Shown here: one piece after another, positions 44,357-53,646 of the stretch
How positions within the stretch are numbered: the stretch's first letter is position 1
Layout of the letters: the number at the start of each line of letters is the position of its first letter
From: Flavobacterium cerinum
Lineage (GTDB): Bacteria > Bacteroidota > Bacteroidia > Flavobacteriales > Flavobacteriaceae
Reading direction: 5' to 3'
DNA: 64,000 nucleotides
NCBI RefSeq assembly: GCF_024496085.1
Contig: NZ_CP101751.1
Location: 1,426,001-1,490,000 of the forward strand
Translations under genes and position numbers: made by a program
Notes under the pieces: generated by a model
Databases searched by the model: none
Told to the model about the DNA's origin: nothing
The model's input: only the letters and a program-made list of their open reading frames with translations

Positions 44357-46423
44357 ATGAAGAGAAAATTACTTAAGCTTGTTGTGGCTGTCTTTCTGAT
44401 GTCACTACAGGTGAATGCGCAGCATTCCGATAAGGAAAGAGCGGCACGCGACTACATTAAATCACAGGAGAAAAACCTGAATATCCAATCTTTTCACGAC
44501 TTTACATTACGATTTAACAGAAAAGGTCCTTCAGGGGAAACATTGCGTTTTCAACAAATGCTAAAAGGAGTTCCTGTTTTTGAATCGGAAATTGTAGTTC
44601 ATTTTGATACTACAGGAAAAATTTCCTATTCCTCGGATAGTTATGATAAAACCATAACCGACATTGATGTGGCACCTCAGTTTGATGATAAACGAGCCAT
44701 TGAAATTTCGGATAAGGCTTTGGAAATCGAAGGAGCCGGAACGATAACCTGGCAGGAATGCAAGCTGTTTGTTTATAATAAGCAGGAAAAAACAACATTG
44801 GTTTACCGAATTACTACGGCGGCCGAAAACTTAAAAGGACAATGGGAAGCCATAGTCGATGCAAAAACCGGAACAATAATAAGTCTTAAAGATGTGGCTT
44901 ATTATGCGCATTCGAATAAAGATAAAGACAAGAAAAAACAAAAAGAAAAACAATTCGGAAAAAGTATAGCCGGAACGGCGCAATCCGTAACGGGAACAGC
45001 ACTGATTTTTAATCCGGATCCGTTATCCGTTGCGGGTGCGACATATGGCGGTCAATATGTCGATAATAATGATGCTACAAATGCCGCGTTAGATGCCGCA
45101 AGAAGTCAGGTGGAATTGGTGGATATCGAATTGCTAAACGGTGTCTATAAACTGAAAAGCCAGTATGTAGAGATCAAAAATTTACAAAATCCGAATACAG
45201 GATTGTTTACTCAAAGCACGAATTCTTTTATGTTTAACCGATTTGATCAGGGATTTGAAGCTGTAAATGCTTTTTATCATATTGATCAAAGCTTTCGTTA
45301 TATTAATGAAACGCTAGGAATACCGTTGGTACCGTTACAAAATAACGGAGTGTTATTCTACGATCCGCATAGTTTTAACGGAGCAGATAATTCCAGTTAT
45401 GCCAGTGGCGCTCTTAACTTTGGTGAAGGTGGCGTAGATGATGCGGAAGATGCTGATGTAATCTTACACGAACTAGGTCACGGATTACACGATTGGTTAA
45501 CCGGAGGTTCTCTGTCACAGGTTAACGGATTAAGTGAGGGTTCCGGTGATTATTGGGCGCAATCGTACAGTCGTAGTTTGAATCAATGGAGCTCCGGTCA
45601 GGCGGCTTATCATTATGTGTTTAGCTGGGACGGGCATAATCCTTTCTGGCCGGGAAGGGTAACGAATTATACGGCTACTTATCCGGGTGGATTGGTAAAC
45701 CAGGTGCATCAGGACGGACAAATTTGGGCTACCGCTTTAATGAAAGTATATGATCAAATTGGTAGAACGAAGGTGGATAAAGCGTTTTTGGAAGGTTTGG
45801 CCAGAACAAATAGCTCGACTAATCAGCAGAATGCGGCAATTGCGGTTCGTCAGGCGGCAATTGATATGGGATATAGTTGTTCCGATGTACAGGCTTTTAC
45901 AACCCATTTTACAGCGACAGGATATAATATGCCGGCATTACCGTTAACAATTCACTGTCCGGGTAATCAGACAGTAAATGCGAATAGTAGCGGAAATTAT
46001 ACAGTTCCGGATTTTACCGGACAAGCGAGTGTGGTGACAGCCAATTGTAATGCAACAGTGGCGCAATCTCCGGCTCCGGGAACGATTGTTGGCGTTGGTA
46101 CGCATCAGATAACGATGACGGGAACCAGCGGATCATCGGTTAATTGTAATTTCTCATTACTGGTGCAATCGGCTTTGGGAACGGATGATTTTTCAGCGCA
46201 GAAAGTGTCAATTTACCCGAATCCGGCTACGAATAGTTTAACGGTGAAAACAAATTTTACGAATTCGGAAACAGTAGCGGTCTACAATATGATCGGACAA
46301 AAAGTTCTGGAAAATACTATGGATAACGGTGAGTTGGTTTTTGATGTTTCTCAATTGTCTCCCGGAGTATACGTGGTGTATTTTAATAACAGCAAGACAA
46401 GCCATAAGTTTGTAAAAAAATAA
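44357..46423 (+). CDS. T9SS-secreted zinc metalloprotease (fungalysin/thermolysin-like)
   Basis: A 688-residue secreted protease. It has signal peptide MKRKLLKLVVAVFLMSLQVNAQ and an FTP-type prodomain with a following PepSY-like part (about residues 25-180). The catalytic domain has the zinc motif HELGHGLHDWL at about 370 and a downstream glutamate segment GLSEGSGDYWA. A HYR-like Ig domain follows (about 535-605; IHCPGNQTVNANSSGNYTVP), and then a type A T9SS sorting domain (IYPNPATNSL, SPGVYVVYF, HKFVKK). It is probably cleaved and displayed or released at the surface. The exact peptidase family (M36 or a relative) is not certain. Confidence 0.87.
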   Translation: MKRKLLKLVVAVFLMSLQVNAQHSDKERAARDYIKSQEKNLNIQSFHDFTLRFNRKGPSGETLRFQQMLKGVPVFESEIVVHFDTTGKISYSSDSYDKTITDIDVAPQFDDKRAIEISDKALEIEGAGTITWQECKLFVYNKQEKTTLVYRITTAAENLKGQWEAIVDAKTGTIISLKDVAYYAHSNKDKDKKKQKEKQFGKSIAGTAQSVTGTALIFNPDPLSVAGATYGGQYVDNNDATNAALDAARSQVELVDIELLNGVYKLKSQYVEIKNLQNPNTGLFTQSTNSFMFNRFDQGFEAVNAFYHIDQSFRYINETLGIPLVPLQNNGVLFYDPHSFNGADNSSYASGALNFGEGGVDDAEDADVILHELGHGLHDWLTGGSLSQVNGLSEGSGDYWAQSYSRSLNQWSSGQAAYHYVFSWDGHNPFWPGRVTNYTATYPGGLVNQVHQDGQIWATALMKVYDQIGRTKVDKAFLEGLARTNSSTNQQNAAIAVRQAAIDMGYSCSDVQAFTTHFTATGYNMPALPLTIHCPGNQTVNANSSGNYTVPDFTGQASVVTANCNATVAQSPAPGTIVGVGTHQITMTGTSGSSVNCNFSLLVQSALGTDDFSAQKVSIYPNPATNSLTVKTNFTNSETVAVYNMIGQKVLENTMDNGELVFDVSQLSPGVYVVYFNNSKTSHKFVKK

Positions 46424-46440
46424 AGAGTAGATAATTATAA

Positions 46441-46470
46441 AAATGGCCGGTAGTATCCGGTCATTTTTTT
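46441..46470 (+). terminator. Intrinsic terminator
   Basis: AAATGGCCGG (46441-46450) pairs with CCGGTCATTT (46457-46466) with one G-U pair, 6-nt loop, followed by a T-run. It closes the metalloprotease gene. Confidence 0.78.
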
Positions 46471-46548
46471 TGAATATTTTTTCTGAATTATGCTAATGCG
46501 ACTATCTTTGTAGGCATTAGTTGTACCATTACCATTATAAAAAGTAAA

Positions 46549-47634
46549 ATGAACAAACAGCAAAAAATTGAAAATTTTGATCCGTCACAACCGGGATTAG
46601 CAGATGCAAGTGTATTTGGTTTACCATTTACAGCGGAAGAAAGTGATATTATAATTGTACCGGTACCATGGGAAGTTACCGTGAGTTATGGAGCCGGAGC
46701 CTCAGAAGGACCGGATGCTATAATGGATGCTTCTTTTCAGGTGGATTTACAACATCAGGAATTTCCGGAATTGTGGAAATTAGGAATATATATGGATGAA
46801 GCTCCGGAACATTGGGCTAGTAATTCTGAAAAATATAAAAGTCTGGCACAGCCAATCATTGAAGCATTGGAAGCAGGAGAGGATATTGCTACATTTCCGG
46901 CATTGCAAACGGATCTGGATAAGATCAACAAAGTTTGTAAAGAGCTGAAGAATGAAGTTAAAGAGCGTGTTTTACATTGGATGAAGCAAGGCAAAAAAGT
47001 GGCATTGCTTGGCGGTGATCACAGTACGCCGCTTGGCTATTACGAAGCATTGGCAGCACAGCATGAAAGTTTCGGTATCCTACATTTGGATGCACATATG
47101 GATTTGCGTATCGCTTATGAAGGATTTACGTATTCACACGCATCAATCATGTATAACACATTGCAGATTCCGCAGGTTTCAAAAATTGTACAGGTGGGAA
47201 TCCGTGATTTTTGTGAGCAGGAGGTGGAAGTTGCCCAAAAAGAAGGTAACCGTGTGTTGATTCATACTGATATGGATCTAAAAGCAGAAACTTTTGAAGG
47301 TAAAACATGGTTACAGCAATGTGATGATATAATTGCATCATTACCGGAAAAAGTGTGTATCTCGTTTGATATTGACGGAATGTATCCGTGGTATTGCCCG
47401 AATACTGGAACACCGGTTCCGGGTGGTTTTTCGTTTGAACAGGCTACTTATCTGTTAAGCCGATTAGCGGAAACGAATAAAGAAATTATCGGTTTTGACC
47501 TTGTGGAAGTAGCACCGGGTGAAAACGATGACTGGGATGGAAATGTGGGAGCAAGGATGTTATTTCATATGTGTGGAGTACTGGCGAAGTCACAAAAATT
47601 AAACGTCGGACAGAAGATTAAATTCAATCGATAA
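46549..47634 (+). CDS. Agmatinase/arginase-family ureohydrolase
   Basis: A 361-residue manganese hydrolase. The metal ligands lie in ALLGGDHSTP, LHLDAHMDLR and SFDIDGMYP, and GNVGARML is near the C-terminus. The family includes arginase, agmatinase, formimidoylglutamase and guanidinobutyrase. The long insert between GASEGPDAI and the first ligand is unlike classical agmatinase, so the substrate is uncertain. It lies between two kynurenine-pathway genes and might act in amino-acid catabolism. Confidence 0.85.
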   Translation: MNKQQKIENFDPSQPGLADASVFGLPFTAEESDIIIVPVPWEVTVSYGAGASEGPDAIMDASFQVDLQHQEFPELWKLGIYMDEAPEHWASNSEKYKSLAQPIIEALEAGEDIATFPALQTDLDKINKVCKELKNEVKERVLHWMKQGKKVALLGGDHSTPLGYYEALAAQHESFGILHLDAHMDLRIAYEGFTYSHASIMYNTLQIPQVSKIVQVGIRDFCEQEVEVAQKEGNRVLIHTDMDLKAETFEGKTWLQQCDDIIASLPEKVCISFDIDGMYPWYCPNTGTPVPGGFSFEQATYLLSRLAETNKEIIGFDLVEVAPGENDDWDGNVGARMLFHMCGVLAKSQKLNVGQKIKFNR

Positions 47635-47659
47635 AAAAATCCCCTTTTGGGGATTTTTT
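47634..47659. terminator. Bidirectional intrinsic terminator
   Basis: Perfect 11-bp stem AAAAAATCCCC / GGGGATTTTTT with a TTTT loop. It overlaps the last base of the preceding stop codon and serves both the ureohydrolase gene and the convergent small gene. Confidence 0.85.
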
Positions 47660-47663
47660 GTTT

Positions 47664-47822
47664 TTATAACTTTTTACCGGTTGCTAATCGATATAAAATA
47701 CCGATTACAGCCAGGATTAATAAAATGTGAATGAAACTGCCAACAGCTTCTCTGAAACCAAAATAGCCAACCAGCCATCCCAGTAGTAAGATAACTACAA
47801 TTAACCAGACTAAATCTTTCAT
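47664..47822 (-). CDS. Small membrane protein, lmo0937/DUF5670-like
   Basis: A 52-residue ORF on the minus strand. It begins MKDLVWLIVVILLLGWLVGY, continues FGFREAVGSFIHILLILAVI and ends RLATGKKL. Two hydrophobic helices with a central Gly-Phe-x-His turn match the small lmo0937-type membrane proteins, which are widespread and of unknown function. A strong terminator lies just beyond its stop. Coding is supported by the clean two-helix pattern and ATG start. Its promoter is not obvious. Confidence 0.75.
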   Translation of the reverse strand: MKDLVWLIVVILLLGWLVGYFGFREAVGSFIHILLILAVIGILYRLATGKKL

Positions 47823-48045
47823 AATAGATAGTTTTTAAGTTGTTATCTTAAAAGTATTAATATTTATTTGAAAATGTTGAAATTTTAATAAAAAATTAAG
47901 GTTGTTGTGATTTTTTTAGAGATTTGCTAAAAGGGTGAATTGTACGGCTGATTTAAAAGTGAAAAATATAATAAAATCAGTATAAAACGGTCGTGGTTCT
48001 TTAATTATTAAGTATTTTTACGCCAATTATTTACAAACTGATTTC
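47823..48045. other. AT-rich divergent spacer
   Basis: A 223-nt spacer between the small membrane protein gene and kmo. It should hold both promoters. Only a weak TATTTTTA resembling a -7 element is seen before kmo; no hairpin or ORF is visible. Confidence 0.4.
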
Positions 48046-49395
48046 ATGCAAACGCAGCAACGCATAGCCATAGTTGGCTCAGGGTTAGTAGGGACATTAT
48101 TGGGTATTTATCTAAGAAAAGCAGGACATGTTGTTCATGTATACGACAGAAGTCCGGACGTTAGAAAAGTAGCTTTCTCGGGAAGATCAATTAATCTGGC
48201 GATGTCACACAGAGGATGGAAGGCTTTAGATGGAGCGGGGATAGGTAAGAGAATACGGGACGTGGCAATTCCGATGGATAAAAGAGCGATACATCTCGTT
48301 GATAAAGCATTGGCCTATCAGGCATATGGTATAGACGGAGAAAGTATTTACTCGATTTCAAGAGGAGGATTAAACCGTTTGATGCTGACGTTGGCTGAAG
48401 AAGTTGGAGTAGAATTCTTTTTTGAAAAGAAAATCTGGGATGTAACGTTGGCTGATGCAACACTACATATCGGGGAAACCGAAAAAGGAGCATGGGAAGA
48501 ACTGAAATACGATAAGGTTTTCGGAGCAGACGGTGCTTTTTCAAGAGTGCGTCACAGAATGCAGCGTCAGAACCGATTTGATTATTCACAAGACTTTTTA
48601 GATACCGGTTATAAAGAACTTAATATTCCGGCTAATCCGGACGGATCTCATAAACTGGACAAAAATTCATTCCACATTTGGCCGCGAGGTGCTTTTATGT
48701 TGATCGCCCTTCCGAATATGGACGGAAGTTTTACCTGTACGTTGTTTATGCCGTTTGAAGGTGAAAATTCTTTCGAGGCGTTACACGACAGAGAAGCGGT
48801 GGAGAGTTTCTTCCAAAAACATTTCCCGGATACCATTCAGGTGATTCCGGAATTAGTAAACGATTTCTTTAAAAATCCAACCAGTTCACTGGTAACGATG
48901 AAATGTTATCCATGGACCTATAATGATAAAGTGGCCTTAATTGGTGATGCGGCTCATGCTATTGTGCCGTTTTACGGTCAGGGAATGAATGCGGGATTTG
49001 AAGATATTACTTGTCTGGCCGATTTGATGGTGCAATACGGAGATGATTGGGAAACTATTTTTAAAGAATATCAAATAATCCGCAAACCGAACGCAGATGC
49101 AATTGCCGAATTATCATACCGTAATTTTATGGAAATGAGTACTAAAACGGCTGATGAGAAATTCCTGTTGCAAAAAAAGATTGAAAAATGGTTTGCACTA
49201 AAACATCCGGAACAATGGTTGCCGTTATATGATAGAGTGACATTTAGCCATCGTCCGTATTCGGAGGCACTGGCTATCGGGAACCATCAAAATGCGATTA
49301 TGGAAGAGATTATGAAAATTCCGGGAATCGAAACAAACTGGGAAACCGAAGAAGTAGAAAAGAAAATATTGGAACTGTTACAACAGTCATTATAA
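48046..49395 (+). CDS. kmo: Kynurenine 3-monooxygenase
   Basis: A 449-residue FAD monooxygenase that hydroxylates kynurenine. It has the FAD dinucleotide motif IAIVGSGLVGTLLGIYLRKA, the substrate-region segment GRSINLAMSHRGWKAL, and the second FAD motif VALIGDAAHAIVPFYGQGMN. The C-terminal region shows the KMO pattern (FLLQKKIEKWFALKHPEQW). It pairs functionally with kynU at 42987. A terminator follows immediately. Confidence 0.94.
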   Translation: MQTQQRIAIVGSGLVGTLLGIYLRKAGHVVHVYDRSPDVRKVAFSGRSINLAMSHRGWKALDGAGIGKRIRDVAIPMDKRAIHLVDKALAYQAYGIDGESIYSISRGGLNRLMLTLAEEVGVEFFFEKKIWDVTLADATLHIGETEKGAWEELKYDKVFGADGAFSRVRHRMQRQNRFDYSQDFLDTGYKELNIPANPDGSHKLDKNSFHIWPRGAFMLIALPNMDGSFTCTLFMPFEGENSFEALHDREAVESFFQKHFPDTIQVIPELVNDFFKNPTSSLVTMKCYPWTYNDKVALIGDAAHAIVPFYGQGMNAGFEDITCLADLMVQYGDDWETIFKEYQIIRKPNADAIAELSYRNFMEMSTKTADEKFLLQKKIEKWFALKHPEQWLPLYDRVTFSHRPYSEALAIGNHQNAIMEEIMKIPGIETNWETEEVEKKILELLQQSL

Positions 49396-49396
49396 T

Positions 49397-49433
49397 AAAA
49401 AGGGCGGTCTGAATTAATTAGATCGCCCTTTTT
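49397..49433. terminator. Bidirectional intrinsic terminator
   Basis: Arms AAAAAGGGCGGTCT (49397-49410) and AGATCGCCCTTTTT (49420-49433) with a G-U pair and a 9-nt loop. It lies between kmo and the convergent cupin gene. Confidence 0.83.
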
Positions 49434-49464
49434 ACATCTGACAGGTTTGATGTGTATTATTATT

Positions 49465-49827
49465 TTATTCTTCCCGATGTACGGCTTCAATCGTAAAAGC
49501 GGGTAAGCAAACAGAAAGGTACTCGCAAGGTTCGTCAAACGGATTGGAATATTGAATACGTGCATTTTTCTCAATCCGGATTGATTGTCCGGCTTCCAGA
49601 ATAATCGTATCATCTTCAATGATGAATTGCTTTTTTCCGCTTATAATATAGGTGTATTCGTCGAATTCCGGTGTTTGGAAAGGCTCGCTCCAGTGTGGCG
49701 GTGCGATCATACGGGCTATTGATATTTCGGTATTGCCTGTAGCTATTTTTCCGTGATGTTCTTCAATGTGTTTGCCATCGGTAGTGGGAACTATAAATGG
49801 GTTATTCTGAATTTGATATTTTTTCAT
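49465..49827 (-). CDS. Small cupin-domain protein
   Basis: A 120-residue single-domain cupin. The core beta-barrel has the first cupin motif around PPHWSEPFQTPEFDEYTYII with metal-type His/Glu residues, and the second around IILEAGQSIRI. It is the last gene of a minus-strand operon with the DMT protein and the HerA-like ATPase (gaps of 6 and 3 nt). Enzyme or sensor function cannot be told. A link to kynurenine metabolism is possible only by position, since it is convergent with kmo. Confidence 0.83.
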   Translation of the reverse strand: MKKYQIQNNPFIVPTTDGKHIEEHHGKIATGNTEISIARMIAPPHWSEPFQTPEFDEYTYIISGKKQFIIEDDTIILEAGQSIRIEKNARIQYSNPFDEPCEYLSVCLPAFTIEAVHREE

Positions 49828-49833
49828 AATCGA

Positions 49834-50202
49834 TTATTTTTTAAATATAAAATAGACGGCCAGTATCAGAAAACAAAAACCGATGACATGATTCCATCGA
49901 AAGGATTCATTTTTGAAAAACAGCAGGGAGAAAATTACAAATACCACCAATGTAATTACTTCCTGAATCACTTTTAATTGCATCAGATTAAATGGTCCTC
50001 CGTTTCCTTCATAGCCTATTTTGTTGGCCGGTACCTGGAAAAAGTACTCAAATAAAGCCAATCCCCAACTGATTAGTACAATAGTGATCAATCCGGCATT
50101 TTCAAACCATTTTAATTCCTTGAATTTTAAATGACCATACCAGGCCAGTGTCATGAAAATATTAGATAGTATTAGTAATCCAATTGTAATGTAGCCTTTC
50201 AT
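49834..50202 (-). CDS. DMT-family membrane protein (DUF486)
   Basis: A 122-residue inner-membrane protein with four predicted helices (about 3-22, 35-53, 78-98, 103-120). It contains LSNIFMTLAWYGHLKF and ALFEYFFQVPANKIGY, which are characteristic of DUF486. It belongs to the drug/metabolite transporter superfamily by fold. The substrate is unknown. It is located between the cupin and HerA-like genes in one operon. Confidence 0.88.
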   Translation of the reverse strand: MKGYITIGLLILSNIFMTLAWYGHLKFKELKWFENAGLITIVLISWGLALFEYFFQVPANKIGYEGNGGPFNLMQLKVIQEVITLVVFVIFSLLFFKNESFRWNHVIGFCFLILAVYFIFKK

Positions 50203-50205
50203 GAT

Positions 50206-51717
50206 CTATTTTTTAAACATTTTGGATAGAATTCCAAAAGCACCCCGGATAAAGGTTGCACTTGTCAGAACTTTTACAATAGGATTCATCGCCGAACTTT
50301 TACGGGGAGATTGCGCTTCTTTTTCTTCCGCTTTGCGCTGTTGTTCCTGAGCTGCAACTTCCTGAGCTGTTTCTATTTTCTTGTTTAAAATTTCATAGGC
50401 ACTTTCCCTGTCGATTGTCTCCTGATATTTTTTAACCAACTTAGAATTATTGTTAATCGTGTCGATCTCGTTTTGAGTTAAAACATCCATCCGACTCATA
50501 GGAGCGCGTAACATACAGGCTGCAAGAGGTGTTGGGATTCCTTTTTCATTTAAAGCGGTTACAAAAGCTTCACCGATACCCAATTGCGTAAGTACTTCGT
50601 CTGTTTTGTAATATTCTGAAATCGGATAATTCTCGGCAGTCATTTTAATTGCCTTGCGGTCATTTGCTGTAAAAGCACGCAAAGCATGTTGAATTTTAAG
50701 TCCTAATTGCGCCAAAACACCATTTGGAACATCTGTGGGGTTTTGTGTAATAAAATAAATACCGATTCCTTTCGATCGGATTAGTTTTACAATGCTTTCG
50801 ATCTGATCCAATAAAGCTTTGCTGGCCTGGTCAAATATCAAATGCGCTTCATCGATAAAGATAACCAGTTCGGGACGTCCGCTGTCACCTTGTTCCGGCA
50901 TCTGACCGTATATTTCAGCCAAAAGGCAAAGCATAAAGGTTGAAAAAAGTTTCGGTTTATCCTGGATATCGGTTAATCGGATGATGTTTATGTAACCGTT
51001 TCCATTGCTGTCAATGCGCATCAGGTCGTCGATTTCAAAAGATAATTCTCCGAAAAAAACATCGGCGCCTTGTTGTTCCAGTTCGATAATTTTTCGCAAA
51101 ATGGAACCGGTAGAAGAAGTTGAAATTCGACCGTATTCTTTTTCGAATTCCGCTTTACCTTCTTCAGTAGCATATTGCAATAATTTTTTAAAATCCTTTA
51201 AGTCTAATAACGGTATTTGATGATCATCACAATATTTAAATATAACGGATACTACGCCGCTTTGCGTGTCATTCAGATCAAGGATTCGGGAGAATAATAC
51301 CGGACCGAATTCAGAAACAGTGGCGCGTAAGCGAACTCCGTTTTGCTCGGATAAGGTTAATAATTCGACCGGGAATGCCTTGGTTTCATAAGGGATGCCC
51401 ATTTTTTCATGACGCTCGGTAATAAAAGGTTTGACTTCGCCCGGCATTGCAATACCGCTAAAATCACCTTTGATATCCATCATCAATACGGGGATTCCGT
51501 TTTGGGATAATTGTTCGGAAAGCACCTGAATGGTTTTTGTTTTTCCGGTTCCGGTTGCGCCGGCAATCAGCCCGTGTCGGTTGATCGTTTTTAACGGAAT
51601 TTTGATTAAGGTGTCCGGAACGGCTTCGCCATTAAGCAGGGCGCCTCCGAGTATAATGTGTTCGCCCTTACAGTCGTATCCTGCATTAATCGAATCGGAA
51701 AATTGTGTTGCTGTCAT
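50206..51717 (-). CDS. HerA-like ATPase (DUF853)
   Basis: A 503-residue P-loop ATPase of the FtsK/HerA type. It has Walker A GATGTGKT (residues 53-60), Walker B LVIFIDEAHLIF in the middle, then GIGIYFITQNPTDVPNGVLAQLG and LRAFTANDRKAIK as sensor regions. A charged Gln/Glu coiled segment follows, and then a short hydrophobic C-terminus. No NurA nuclease gene is adjacent, so it is probably the stand-alone DUF853 form rather than the archaeal end-resection helicase. It heads the three-gene minus-strand operon, with a TATATTTG -7 element at 51763-51756. Confidence 0.88.
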   Translation of the reverse strand: MTATQFSDSINAGYDCKGEHIILGGALLNGEAVPDTLIKIPLKTINRHGLIAGATGTGKTKTIQVLSEQLSQNGIPVLMMDIKGDFSGIAMPGEVKPFITERHEKMGIPYETKAFPVELLTLSEQNGVRLRATVSEFGPVLFSRILDLNDTQSGVVSVIFKYCDDHQIPLLDLKDFKKLLQYATEEGKAEFEKEYGRISTSSTGSILRKIIELEQQGADVFFGELSFEIDDLMRIDSNGNGYINIIRLTDIQDKPKLFSTFMLCLLAEIYGQMPEQGDSGRPELVIFIDEAHLIFDQASKALLDQIESIVKLIRSKGIGIYFITQNPTDVPNGVLAQLGLKIQHALRAFTANDRKAIKMTAENYPISEYYKTDEVLTQLGIGEAFVTALNEKGIPTPLAACMLRAPMSRMDVLTQNEIDTINNNSKLVKKYQETIDRESAYEILNKKIETAQEVAAQEQQRKAEEKEAQSPRKSSAMNPIVKVLTSATFIRGAFGILSKMFKK

Positions 51718-52083
51718 ATGGATTGTGGTAATAGTATTACGAGGTTGACTTTATACAAATATACAAAACCATTTTGTTCCTGTTTTAGGCTTTGTGAAGG
51801 TTAAATTACAGCTTTATTAGAAAAAATACTAAAAGAAAACGATACTAAAAGAATAATAGTAACAATTAAGCGTTATTGATTTAAAGTTATGTTAATACTA
51901 GAGGGGGATTTTAAAAAGAAAAGTATACTCATTGTTAAATAATTTGTTGTACAGGCTTAAAAAAAATACTTTTTATTTTTTTATTTACTCTAAAAACATA
52001 AATTTGCGAATCTTATAAGGCGAAAATATTCATTTTGTAAGAAGGTAGTTATAATAAAATCAAAAAACTAAAAATTAAAAGAA
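51718..52083. other. Divergent promoter region, HerA-like operon and exbB
   Basis: A 366-nt AT-rich region without ORFs. On the minus strand TATATTTG (51763-51756) fits the HerA operon. On the plus strand TAAATTTG (51999-52006) is 77 nt before exbB. No -33 element at good spacing was found for either. Confidence 0.5.
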
Positions 52084-52920
52084 ATGACAAAAGTATCTAA
52101 CGAAAATGTTGGGAAAGGAGCTAGCTCTAATGGATCAAATTTATTTGCAGGTTTAGCTATTGTAATCTGTATTGTAATCGGAATTCTTATTTGGAAATTC
52201 GTAATGGGGCATTCATCAAACTTTGTTAACGGTGATCCTAATGGTCATCCACTACCAGGAAACTATCTAGGAATGGTTTATAAAGGTGGATATATCGTAC
52301 CGGTATTGATGGGATTATTCTTGATGACTGTTGTGTTTTCAATTGAGCGTTTCTTCGTGATCTCTAAAGCAGCTGGAAAAGGAAATGTTGAAGGTTTCGT
52401 TAAAAATGTACAGGGGTTAATTAACCAAGGTAAAATTGAAGAAGCTATTGCTGAGTGTGATACACAGCAAGGGTCAGTGGCTAACGTAGTTAGAGCTGGT
52501 TTAACTAAATACCAAGAAGTTAAAAAAGAAGGATTTGACAGCGAAAAAGCGACTGAAACAATCCAAAAAGAAATCGAAGAAGCTACTTCATTGGAAATGC
52601 CAATGTTAGAGAAAAACTTAACGATTATCGCTACATTAGTATCTATCGGTACGTTAATGGGATTATTAGGAACGGTATCAGGTATGATTAAAGCGTTCTC
52701 TGGATTAGCTGCAGCAGGTGCACCGGATCAGGCAGCATTAGCAACAGGTATCTCTGAGGCACTTATTAATACTGCTACTGGTATTGGTACTTCTACTTTA
52801 GCGATTATCTCTTATAACATCTTTACATCTAAGATTGATAAATTAACTTACTCTATCGATGAGGCTGGTTTTGCAATCACGCAAACTTACAGACGTTTCA
52901 AAGCGCGTAACAACGCATAA
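52084..52920 (+). CDS. exbB: MotA/TolQ/ExbB proton channel protein
   Basis: A 278-residue inner-membrane component that, with ExbD and TonB, uses the proton gradient to energise outer-membrane receptors. TM1 is near residues 19-40, a second hydrophobic stretch near 70-93 (VPVLMGLFLMTVVFSIERFF), and TM pairs near 180-205 (LTIIATLVSIGTLMGLLGTV) and 225-255. It has an extended N-terminus compared with E. coli ExbB. First gene of the energiser cluster. Confidence 0.93.
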   Translation: MTKVSNENVGKGASSNGSNLFAGLAIVICIVIGILIWKFVMGHSSNFVNGDPNGHPLPGNYLGMVYKGGYIVPVLMGLFLMTVVFSIERFFVISKAAGKGNVEGFVKNVQGLINQGKIEEAIAECDTQQGSVANVVRAGLTKYQEVKKEGFDSEKATETIQKEIEEATSLEMPMLEKNLTIIATLVSIGTLMGLLGTVSGMIKAFSGLAAAGAPDQAALATGISEALINTATGIGTSTLAIISYNIFTSKIDKLTYSIDEAGFAITQTYRRFKARNNA

Positions 52921-53011
52921 TCATCGAGTAAAAAGAGTAATTTAATAATCAGTTGCAGTTAAATGAATTGTCAAATTTTGAGTTTGACTGCAATTATAAT
53001 TCTAATAGAGA

Positions 53012-53626
53012 ATGGCTAAAGCAAAAATGAAAAAGAAGAGCACCAGGATCGACATGACCGCGATGTGTGACGTGGCGTTCCTACTCTTGTCTTTCTTTGT
53101 AATGACATCTACAGCAAAGCTTCCTGAGCCGCTTCCGGTAGATACGCCTGCTTCTACGGTACAAACAAAATTGCCGGATTCCGATTTGGCAACCATCACC
53201 GTAGGTAAGGAAAAAGTATTCTTCGGTGTAGTAGGTAAGGATATCAGAATTCTGACTTTGGAAAAGATAGGTGAAAAATACAATGTGGAATTTACTGACG
53301 ATGAAAAGAAGAAATTCTCACTTGTAGATGGTTTTGGAGTACCGGTTGGAGGTTTAAAGCAATTGTTAGCTTTAAGCGGTGAAGAACGTAATAAAGAAGG
53401 TTTTCAACCTGGTATACCGTATGATTCAACTGACAATCAGTTAAGAGAATGGTTATTAGCAGCCCGTTTAGCTACGAAAGAGTTAAACAATGCCGAGCTT
53501 AAGATTGCTATCAAAGGAGATGCGAAAGAAGAATATCCGACTGTTAAAAAGGTAATTGATATTCTACAAGATCAGAAAGTAAACAAGTTTTTCTTGGTTA
53601 CAGGTTTGAGAAGCGAAGATTTTTAA
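53012..53626 (+). CDS. exbD: ExbD/TolR biopolymer transport protein (1)
   Basis: A 204-residue protein with a short basic cytoplasmic N-terminus, one TM helix at about 17-32 beginning with the functionally essential Asp (DMTAMCDVAFLLLSFFVM), and a periplasmic ExbD domain. It is longer than the second copy. It lies 91 nt after exbB, with a small hairpin region between. Most Bacteroidota carry two tandem exbD genes, and the division of work is not known. Confidence 0.93.
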   Translation: MAKAKMKKKSTRIDMTAMCDVAFLLLSFFVMTSTAKLPEPLPVDTPASTVQTKLPDSDLATITVGKEKVFFGVVGKDIRILTLEKIGEKYNVEFTDDEKKKFSLVDGFGVPVGGLKQLLALSGEERNKEGFQPGIPYDSTDNQLREWLLAARLATKELNNAELKIAIKGDAKEEYPTVKKVIDILQDQKVNKFFLVTGLRSEDF

Positions 53627-53646
53627 TTTAAAAAGAAACTGTAGAA

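Noticed and set aside
49436..49450. Second copy of the 23101 palindrome
   Set aside because: Only one arm (CTGACAGGTTT) is present and no inverted partner is nearby, so it is not listed as a separate repeat.
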